64,000 nt of DNA from Niabella yanshanensis (GTDB taxonomy: Bacteria; Bacteroidota; Bacteroidia; Chitinophagales; Chitinophagaceae). The position numbers and the translations under genes were made by a program. The notes beneath the pieces were generated by a model that saw nothing but the letters and a program-made list of their open reading frames with translations, made no database searches and was not told the DNA's origin. Below, one piece after another: positions 57,690 through 64,000 of the stretch (positions are counted from its first letter, which is position 1; every line of letters starts with the position of its first letter). The stretch spans positions 4,526,001-4,590,000 of the forward strand of contig NZ_CP139960.1 in NCBI RefSeq assembly GCF_034424215.1, in the 5' to 3' direction.

Positions 57690-60140
57690 ATGATTAGATC
57701 GGTTTGTATTGTATTGATAAGTCTGCTATCCCGGCACGCCGTAGCCCAACAGGCCTGGATAAGAATTAATCAATTGGGATATGCAGGCAGTGATGTAAAA
57801 GTGGCCGTACTGGTTGCTAAGGAGCAACGTTCTTTAACACACTTTACTCTGGTAGATGCCGGTACAGGCAAATCGGTTTGGTCCGGACCCTTATCGTCAA
57901 GCGGGGCTTATGCAGCGTTTCAGCAAAGCTGGCGACTTGACTTTTCATCATTCAGCAGAGAAGGTGTTTATTACCTGGAAGCCGGAGGGGTGAAGTCTCC
58001 CGGGTTTCGGATACAAAATAGGGTATATAACGGAACCGCCGATTTTATTTTAAAGTACATGAGGCAGCAACGAAGCGGTTATAACCCCTTTTTAAAAGAT
58101 AGCTGTCACCGGCAGGATGGCTTTATTGTGTACCATAAAGACCGCTCCAAAGATTCCACCTATATAGATGTTTCCGGTGGCTGGCACGATGCGTCTGATT
58201 ATTTACAATATCTCCCTACATCAGCCAATGCAACTTATCAAATGCTTTTTGCTTACACACAAAACCCTCAAAGTTTCTCAGACCATTACGATGCCCGGGG
58301 CAATGAAGGTGCTAATCAGATTCCTGATATCATCGATGAGGCCAAATGGGGTTTGGATTGGCTGGTAAAGATGAACCCGGGCAAAGAAGAATATTATAAC
58401 CAGTTGGCTGATGACCGGGATCATTCGGGGCTGAGACTTCCTACGCAGGATAGCGTGAAATATGGTCCAGGCAAGGGATTGTCCAGGCCTGTTTATTTTA
58501 TAACCGGGCAACCACAGGGGGGGAAATATAAAAATAAAACAAAAGGAGTAGCATCTTCTGCGGGCAAATTTGCCTCGGCTTTTGCTTTGGGTGCTATTGT
58601 GATGAAAGAGTTTTATCCTGCATTTGCCCGGACGCTCATTGCAAAAGCCAAAGACGCTTATGCTTTCGGCCGGCTTTATCCGGGTAATACGCAAACCTTA
58701 TCTGTGAAAGCGCCTTATATTTATGCCGAAGACAATGATGCCGATGATATGGAGCTTGCAGCGCTTTCGATATATCAGCTAACGAAGCAAAAAAAATACC
58801 TGGATGAAGCGATACAGTATGCAAGGGTGGAGCCGGTTACCCCATGGATGGGTGCTGATTCGGCAAATCATTATCAATGGTATCCTTTTGTAAACCTGGG
58901 GCATTACTGGGGCGCCCGGCTGGATCCCGATCACAGGGATGAATATATTTCTTTTATGAAACAGGGTATCGATAAAGTGGTGGCGCGCGGTAAAGGAACT
59001 CCTTTCTTAAACGGGGTTCCGTTTATCTGGTGCTCTAACAACTTGGTTGCAGGCATTTTAACTCAAATGCATTTGTACAAAAAGCTAACCGGTGATCAAC
59101 GTTATAGCATGCAGGAGGCGGCATTGAGGGATTGGTTACTGGGTTGCAATCCCTGGGGAACCAGTATGATCTGTGATTTGCCGGAAACGGGAGTAGCTCC
59201 TAAAGATCCGCATTCGGCTTTTACTTATTTATATAAGTATAAAATCTCCGGAGGCCTGGTGGATGGTCCTGTATATGGCAGCATCTGGAATAAGCTGATC
59301 GGTATAAAGCTATATGCAGAAGATGAGTTTAAAGAATTTCAATCCAATCTCGTAGTTTACCATGATGATTTTGGCGATTATTCTACCAATGAGCCAACTA
59401 TGGACGGAACGGCAAGCCTGAGTTATTATTTGTCGTCATTACAGGATAATAGGAATCTAAAAGAAGTACGTGATGCTGAAGGAGCCGTTATCAAACTCAA
59501 TCCGGACAAGAAGAAAATTTATTTCCTTTTTTCTGCACATGAATTTGGAGAAGGCGGTACCAGAATATTAGATGCATTGAAAGCGAACGGGGTAAAAGGC
59601 AGCTTTTTTCTTACGGGCGATTTTATACGTAATAAGGTTTTTAAAAATATCGTTCACCGGATTGTTCGCGAAGGTCATTATCTGGGTTCACATTCTGATC
59701 GTCATTTGCTATATGCTGACTGGAATAAAAGGGATTCTTTATTGGTAACCAGGGATTCATTTCAGTGTGATTTGGACCGGTCTTTGTTGGAATTGAAAAA
59801 GGTTGGTGCAGGTAAGGGGCGTTGGTATTTACCACCTTATGAGTGGTATAATAAAGAAACGGTGCGATGGTGTAAGACGAATGGACTTGAGGTGATCAAT
59901 TTTACACCTGGCACAGGTACTAATGCAGATTATACATGGCCGGATTTGTTCAATTATCGCAGTAGTGATAGCATACAGCGGAAGTTATGGGAACGGGAGC
60001 AGCAGCAGGGCTTGAACGGGAATATGATTTTGGTCCATTTAGGTACAGATCCGCGCCGGAAAGATAAGTTGTACAATCATCTGACGGAGATGATTATTTA
60101 CCTTAAGAAAATGGGTTATTCTATAGCGCGATTACCCTGA
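57690..60140 (+). CDS. Exported GH9 glycoside hydrolase fused to a NodB/CE4-like domain
   Basis: The 816-residue product starts at ATG 57690 with a signal peptide (A-V-A-Q); the longer frame to 57528 is unlike a signal. Residues 21-108 are the N-terminal Ig-like cellulase domain (I-R-I-N-Q-L-G-Y). About 115-585 is GH9: G-G-W-H-D167-A-S-D170-Y are the catalytic-base region and E568 in T-N-E-P-T is the likely acid. About 605-816 is a polysaccharide-deacetylase (NodB) fold: I-Y-F-L-F-S-A-H-E, H668-S-D-R-H672, P-P-Y-E-W-Y and F-T-P-G-T-G-T-N-A-D. The usual metal-binding Asp pair of motif 1 reads S-A-H-E here. The fusion suggests joint cleavage and deacetylation of a beta-glucan-, chitosan- or xylan-like polymer (inference). 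Confidence 0.9.
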   Translation: MIRSVCIVLISLLSRHAVAQQAWIRINQLGYAGSDVKVAVLVAKEQRSLTHFTLVDAGTGKSVWSGPLSSSGAYAAFQQSWRLDFSSFSREGVYYLEAGGVKSPGFRIQNRVYNGTADFILKYMRQQRSGYNPFLKDSCHRQDGFIVYHKDRSKDSTYIDVSGGWHDASDYLQYLPTSANATYQMLFAYTQNPQSFSDHYDARGNEGANQIPDIIDEAKWGLDWLVKMNPGKEEYYNQLADDRDHSGLRLPTQDSVKYGPGKGLSRPVYFITGQPQGGKYKNKTKGVASSAGKFASAFALGAIVMKEFYPAFARTLIAKAKDAYAFGRLYPGNTQTLSVKAPYIYAEDNDADDMELAALSIYQLTKQKKYLDEAIQYARVEPVTPWMGADSANHYQWYPFVNLGHYWGARLDPDHRDEYISFMKQGIDKVVARGKGTPFLNGVPFIWCSNNLVAGILTQMHLYKKLTGDQRYSMQEAALRDWLLGCNPWGTSMICDLPETGVAPKDPHSAFTYLYKYKISGGLVDGPVYGSIWNKLIGIKLYAEDEFKEFQSNLVVYHDDFGDYSTNEPTMDGTASLSYYLSSLQDNRNLKEVRDAEGAVIKLNPDKKKIYFLFSAHEFGEGGTRILDALKANGVKGSFFLTGDFIRNKVFKNIVHRIVREGHYLGSHSDRHLLYADWNKRDSLLVTRDSFQCDLDRSLLELKKVGAGKGRWYLPPYEWYNKETVRWCKTNGLEVINFTPGTGTNADYTWPDLFNYRSSDSIQRKLWEREQQQGLNGNMILVHLGTDPRRKDKLYNHLTEMIIYLKKMGYSIARLP

Positions 60141-60174
60141 ACGAAAAAAAAGTTTGATTTTATTTCAAAAAAGT

Positions 60175-60206
60175 TTGGTGCAATGGTATAGGGTTTCTAT
60201 ATTTGC
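60175..60206 (+). promoter_or_regulatory. Promoter of tRNA-Lys
   Basis: TTTG 60175-60178, a 20-bp spacer and TATATTTG 60199-60206, followed by CACTCCC. The -7 box and discriminator are almost identical to rRNA P1 (TATATTTGCACCCC). Confidence 0.8.
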
Positions 60207-60253
60207 ACTCCCAAACGGGAAAACAAGAGGTTGTCCCACCGGACTCCTTAGGA

Positions 60254-60326
60254 GATTTCGTAGCTCAGTTGGTAGAGCACAACACTTTTAATGTTGGGGC
60301 CCTGGGTTCGAGCCCCAGCGGAATCA
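60254..60326 (+). tRNA. tRNA-Lys (TTT)
   Basis: Acceptor GATTTCG/CGGAATC, D-arm GCTCAGTTGGTAGAGC, anticodon stem CAACA/TGTTG around CTTTTAA (anticodon TTT) and T-arm CTGGGTTCGAGCCCCAG. CCA is not encoded. Transcribed alone between its own promoter and terminator. Confidence 0.97.
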
Positions 60327-60332
60327 CAGAAA

Positions 60333-60358
60333 AGCGCATCGCAGGATGCGCTTTTTTT
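60333..60358 (+). terminator. Terminator after tRNA-Lys
   Basis: Perfect stem AGCGCATC/GATGCGCT with a GCAG loop, followed by seven T. Confidence 0.92.
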
Positions 60359-60559
60359 ATGCTCTTTTTTTACTGCTCCGGTCTGCGGGGGATCAGGGAT
60401 CAAGTTGAATATTGGGGAGGTGTAGGATCAGGCATAAATTTTCGCTAATCGAAAAAGGAAGAAGTTGTTATCTCTGACGCCTCTTGGGGAAGCTCTGAAA
60501 GCTTTAGCCAGCTTAACACCGCTAAATACAAAGGGGCATTAAGATAGTACCCGATAATT

Positions 60560-61159
60560 TTATAGATCGTTACCTGTTGTAAAAGAAGCTTTCAGAAGCG
60601 ATGCTACTTTTTCCTGTAAAACAGGCACCAGATTTTCCTTAAACCAACTATTTTTCTTTTGCCAAATATTGTTTCTGGGTGAGGGGTGCGGCAAAGGAAT
60701 ATAATGGGGCAGGTACGCTTTATAATTTTTTACTGTCTCTGTTAAGGTGATTTTAGTATGGCTTTTTAGGTAGTAGCCCTGGGCATATTGCCCGATCAAT
60801 AAAGATAGTTTCACCTCTGTCATTAATCTTAAAACCTTCTCATGCCATAAGGGTGCACATTCCGGCCTTGGGGGAAGATCTCCTGAATTCCCGGTGCCCG
60901 GAAAACAGAAACCCATGGGGATAAGCGCAAAGATCTTTTCATTATAAAATATTTGTTTATCAACCCCAAGCCATTCTCTTAAATTATTGCCACTGGCATC
61001 ATCCCATGGAATGCCACTACTTTGAACCTTTTGACCTGGAGCCTGACCTATTACTACAATTTTTGAAACTGCGCTCGCCTGGATAATCGGCCTTGGTGTA
61101 TTGGGCAAAAAATCTTTACAAACAGTACAATCTCTAATCTCTGCAAGTATTTTGTCCAT
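60560..61159 (-). CDS. Uracil-DNA glycosylase superfamily protein
   Basis: A protein of about 199 residues with the UDG fold. Motif 1 is V-I-G-Q-A-P-G-Q and motif 2 is H-P-S-P-R-N-N, the usual pair around the uracil pocket. The N terminus has D-C-T-V-C-K-D, a Cys pair as in some family-4/5 enzymes, but the other iron-sulfur cysteines are not obvious. It probably removes uracil or a related base from DNA; the exact family is uncertain. ATG 61159 (M-D-K-I-L-A-E-I) is preferred to 61180. Confidence 0.82.
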   Translation of the reverse strand: MDKILAEIRDCTVCKDFLPNTPRPIIQASAVSKIVVIGQAPGQKVQSSGIPWDDASGNNLREWLGVDKQIFYNEKIFALIPMGFCFPGTGNSGDLPPRPECAPLWHEKVLRLMTEVKLSLLIGQYAQGYYLKSHTKITLTETVKNYKAYLPHYIPLPHPSPRNNIWQKKNSWFKENLVPVLQEKVASLLKASFTTGNDL

Positions 61160-61377
61160 TTTATGATGTATAAAAAACAACCTGAATCAAAACTGCTGGT
61201 ATGAAATTATTGATTTAATTGGTTCGGTTGGCAATTTCTTTATAAATGCCGATATCAATGAAGTGTTGTTCAAACGGGGCATATCTTTTTTGTCATTCTT
61301 CCGGGTTATACCGGCATGAAGAAACAGCCCCCGCTTTATAGAACAAGGGGCCGTTTGCTTCGCGGGTGTTTATTTCA

Positions 61378-62829
61378 TTATTCGCCCTCAGCTATGTCCT
61401 GCTTTTGCGATTTCCGGGTTCTAACGGGTGTGCCATCCATCTTTACGATTTTAGGTGTAAAGCGTCCAACGATATCTACTAATGCCTTTTGCCCTTTCAT
61501 CACTTCTTCAATATCCTTATAGGCAAAAGGCGCTTCGTCCAAACCGCCGCCCAGCAAGGTGACATTGTGTTTTACCAGTTCATCCCTCAGCTGTTTTTCC
61601 GTAATACTTTGCATGGCCTTGGTACGGCTCAGCTTTCTGCCCGCGCCATGCGAGGCAGAGTTGATAGATGCTGCTTCACCTTTACCCTTTACGATAAAAC
61701 CTGGTGCCGTCATGCTGCCCGGTATAATGCCCAGCACGTTTTTACCGGCCGGTGTGGCACCTTTACGATGTACAATCACTTCTTTACCGTCCAGTATTTC
61801 CTTCCAGGCAAAATTGTGATGGTTTTCTACCATCTTTAAAGGTTTGCGACCCAGTTGCTTTGCTATTTTATCATGTATGATATGGTGACAGGCCGATGCA
61901 TAGTCGCCTGCCAGGTTCATGGCCAGCCAGTATTCCTGTCCTTCAGCTTCAGCCATGTCCAGCCACGCCAGGTTTTTCGCTTCCAGCGGTAAACGTCTTT
62001 TGCTGACTGCCACTTTGGTATAGTGATTGGCGATATTAGACCCAAGACCTCTTGATCCTGAGTGGGAAAGCAGTCCGAGGTATTGCCCTGCCGGTAATTG
62101 CAGGATGCCATCCGTTTCGGCAATGCTTACCTCACCAAATTCAACAAAATGATTGCCGCTTCCACTGGTACCCAGTTGTTTCCAGGCCCGTCCATGTAAT
62201 TGCTTTAACAAAGGCAGTAAGCCAAAGGCTTCATGATCCATCACTTCGTGATCAGCGGCCTGTTTAAACTGGGCGCCGCTACCAAATAGTGTCGCTTCAT
62301 TGATCTCCCTCGCGAAATAATGCTCGCGTTGCACCAGCTCCTGGGGGTTGATGTCAAAAATGCTCAGGCACATCCTGCAGCCAATATCCACGCCCACGCC
62401 GTAAGGGATCACAACGTTTTCAGTTGCCAGTACGCCTCCAATAGGCAGCCCGTAGCCGTGATGGGCATCGGGCATCAGTGCACCCGCTACTGCTACCGGC
62501 AATTTAGCCGCCGTATACATTTGGTGCATGGCGCCTTCCTCTATATGTTCCTGTCCGAAAATATTAAATTGGATACCTGTTTGATTCAGCGAAATGCCAT
62601 TGTGCTCTAACTCTTGTTGAGGCAACAGTTGATTAGCAATGACACCTAATATTTCATCAGTACTATAGTCTTGCGGTGAAGCCAGAATGCTGCTTAAAAC
62701 GGCCAGCGCTGTTTCTTTGCTTTCATGTTTGTATGCTTTTTGCATAATATTCATAGCGATCGAAATAACGGGCCCTTCGGGATAACCGATATTTCTTAAT
62801 TCCTTTCCGGTTAAGCTTAATTTGCTCAT
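61378..62829 (-). CDS. RtcB-family RNA ligase
   Basis: A 483-residue RtcB-type ligase, which joins 2',3'-cyclic phosphate and 5'-OH RNA ends using GTP and Mn. Key motifs: D-A-H-H-G-Y-G, G-V-D-I-G-C-R-M with the metal Cys, G-S-G-N-H-F-V-E, S-H-S-G-S-R-G-L-G, H-N-F-A-W and S-H-G-A-G-R-K-L-S-R (guanylated-His region). The motif G-C-R-M differs from the common G-C-G-M, so it belongs to a divergent branch. ATG 62829 (M-S-K-L-S-L-T-G-K-E-L) is preferred to 62898. No archease gene is nearby. Confidence 0.9.
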   Translation of the reverse strand: MSKLSLTGKELRNIGYPEGPVISIAMNIMQKAYKHESKETALAVLSSILASPQDYSTDEILGVIANQLLPQQELEHNGISLNQTGIQFNIFGQEHIEEGAMHQMYTAAKLPVAVAGALMPDAHHGYGLPIGGVLATENVVIPYGVGVDIGCRMCLSIFDINPQELVQREHYFAREINEATLFGSGAQFKQAADHEVMDHEAFGLLPLLKQLHGRAWKQLGTSGSGNHFVEFGEVSIAETDGILQLPAGQYLGLLSHSGSRGLGSNIANHYTKVAVSKRRLPLEAKNLAWLDMAEAEGQEYWLAMNLAGDYASACHHIIHDKIAKQLGRKPLKMVENHHNFAWKEILDGKEVIVHRKGATPAGKNVLGIIPGSMTAPGFIVKGKGEAASINSASHGAGRKLSRTKAMQSITEKQLRDELVKHNVTLLGGGLDEAPFAYKDIEEVMKGQKALVDIVGRFTPKIVKMDGTPVRTRKSQKQDIAEGE

Positions 62830-63095
62830 AAAATGTTTTTTTGAGCGGGATTCTATCCCCTCTGTTTGATAATGTAAAATTGTAGTATAACTGTGCAATG
62901 TTTTTGCACAGTTTGTATTTTTATGGGCAACTGTTAACTTATGTTGCCGGTGTTGTTCGATATGTAGTTATAGTACACGCATAGCGGAGATTGATACAGA
63001 ATTGGCGATTAGGTAACCCTGCGTCTATGTTTATTTCTTAAGAACATTCAATGCCGATAATGTGCCGTCAAAAGATGTTATAAAATAGCGTATAA

Positions 63096-63123
63096 AACAT
63101 CCGACACTATAGCATCGGATGTT
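63096..63123 (-). terminator. Terminator after the slipin gene
   Basis: AACATCCGA/TCGGATGTT stem, followed on the minus strand by TTATACG. It lies directly after the slipin stop codon. The remaining 62830-63095 upstream of rtcB shows no gene. Confidence 0.7.
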
Positions 63124-63126
63124 GTC

Positions 63127-64000
63127 TTATTTTGGGGCCACAAAGATCTGTTTTAACTGTTCCAGCAAAGCGCCATTCCCATTTACGCTGATATTGCTGA
63201 TCTTGTCAGCAATTTTTTCAACGTATTCCAGTTCCTTCAGCTTCCACAGCACTGCATTTTCTTCCATTAGCTTTGCCGTGTTTAACAGGCTTCTCGTACT
63301 GGCCGTTTCTTCCCGCCTGGTAATGGTGTTGGCCTGTGCTTTCTTTTCAGCTACCAATACCTGGTTCATGATCTCTTTCACATCGCCTGGGAGGATGATG
63401 TCCCTGATGCCAAAGTTTAGTACTTCAACACCCAGCGCAAATGCTTGTTGAGTAACAGCGCTCATTACAAAGGCTCCGATAGCTTCTTTCTTTTCCAGGA
63501 GCTCATCAAGGCCATAGCCGGAAATGTATTCACGCAACGCGAGTTGAAGCGCTACATATAATTGCTTATCGTAGTCTTTGTTTTGCAAAATAGCTTTCTC
63601 AATATCAGCAACCCTGAACTGGGCCCAGGCATTGATACGTAAAGCTGCCTTATCTTTGGTTAAAATTTCCTGCCCGTTGATCTCAAGCTGTTGTTGCCGG
63701 CTATCGACCCTCGCAATAAATACGGGAACCGCATTTTTCCACCAATAGTATACACCGCTGTCGAGCCGGCTGTTGTATTGGCCATCTACAAACAGCACCG
63801 CCTTTTCAAAGTTTTCAATGGTTACAGTTCTTACGAAAGGTTGCACCAATGCGTGTTGCAGCAGGCTTCTGTCTATATCGGCTGGAATATCTAAAACGGC
63901 AGTATTTACTTTTAGAAAGCTATAGTTAATAGCAATGGTTTTCCAGAAGGCGTATTCTCCCGCTTTTAAAGCAGCTTTCAATAAGCCGTTTTCAAATTGC
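63127..64000 (-). CDS. Slipin/SPFH (band 7) family protein, 5' end outside the window
   Basis: The frame is open to the window edge (Q-F-E-N-G-L-L-K before the TTG at 63981), so the true start lies beyond 64000. About 290 residues are visible. The SPFH core reads Q-Q-L-E-I-N-G-Q-E-I-L-T-K-D-K-A-A-L-R-I-N-A-W-A-Q-F-R-V, then L-Q-L-A-L-R-E-Y-I-S-G-Y-G-L-D-E-L-L and V-E-V-L-N-F-G-I-R-D-I-I-L-P-G-D-V-K-E-I, the slipin pattern. It ends in a coiled-coil tail. Slipins organise membrane microdomains; no adjacent NfeD gene can be seen here. Confidence 0.88.
   Translation of the reverse strand, partial: QFENGLLKAALKAGEYAFWKTIAINYSFLKVNTAVLDIPADIDRSLLQHALVQPFVRTVTIENFEKAVLFVDGQYNSRLDSGVYYWWKNAVPVFIARVDSRQQQLEINGQEILTKDKAALRINAWAQFRVADIEKAILQNKDYDKQLYVALQLALREYISGYGLDELLEKKEAIGAFVMSAVTQQAFALGVEVLNFGIRDIILPGDVKEIMNQVLVAEKKAQANTITRREETASTRSLLNTAKLMEENAVLWKLKELEYVEKIADKISNISVNGNGALLEQLKQIFVAPK

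Noticed and set aside
60203-60448. Plus-strand frame of 81 codons over tRNA-Lys
   Set aside because: It contains the complete tRNA and its terminator.
61318-61352. Possible terminator after rtcB (AAACAGCCCC/GGGGCCGTTT)
   Set aside because: The stem has mismatches and no T-run on the minus strand, so support is too weak for a feature.

Overview
The window looks like a chromosomal segment of a Bacteroidota bacterium, most likely of the family Chitinophagaceae (Niabella/Chitinophaga-like). Reasons: promoters follow the Bacteroidota pattern TTTG-N18-23-TAnnTTTG rather than TTGACA/TATAAT; there is a SusC/SusD pair, a Porin_10-type barrel, many exported proteins with an N-terminal S-C-x-K lipobox, SprB and glycine-rich surface domains, and TPR histidine kinases. 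The 16S sequence also fits. Genus-level placement is inference.

Layout. 1-1784: the end of an endonuclease/exonuclease/phosphatase gene and a large Ig-like lipoprotein. 1850-8192: a complete rRNA operon (four tandem promoters, 16S, tRNA-Ile, tRNA-Ala, 23S, 5S, terminator) with nine boxA-like elements and two recognisable processing stalks. 8193-9016: gene-free sequence, then a frameshifted DUF3592-like gene. 9104-13953: a lipoprotein amidohydrolase, a RhlE-type DEAD-box helicase and a two-component pair. 14193-20796: five co-directional genes for exported proteins of unknown function. 20840-23341: an acyltransferase-3 protein and a Sel1/LprI protein. 23409-29190: a tripartite RND efflux system. 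29887-35019: SusD and SusC without a local regulator or glycosidase. 35192-46084: sucC, small exported and modifying enzymes (one methyltransferase frameshifted), purine nucleoside phosphorylase with a porin, a membrane-anchored alpha/beta hydrolase, and holA. 46393-50660: anmK, upp, gdhA and a RsmI-like methylase. 51147-54415: an arginine-biosynthesis run (GNAT, argG, argC) behind a structured leader. 54525-64000: a fatty-acid hydroxylase, a SAM-hydrolase-family protein, an SDR, a GH9-CE4 fusion, tRNA-Lys, a uracil-DNA glycosylase-like protein, RtcB and a truncated slipin.

The most unusual signal is in the first two genes of the 14193-20796 cluster. Each ends in the FN3-like domain that normally precedes type IX sorting tails, but the domain is interrupted before its last strands. 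The insert is hydrophobic helix, basic cluster, hydrophobic helix, then a lipobox-like Ser/Ala-Cys. It reads as a membrane hairpin whose second half is a complete internal lipoprotein signal peptide. No type IX sorting tail follows. The other main observations are the fourfold repeated promoter-hairpin-boxA module in front of the rRNA genes, two single-base frameshifts, and a leader ORF abutting a hairpin before the arginine genes.

No CRISPR array, insertion sequence, integrase or phage gene was seen. All product names come from reading motifs in the translated sequence; no database search was run.
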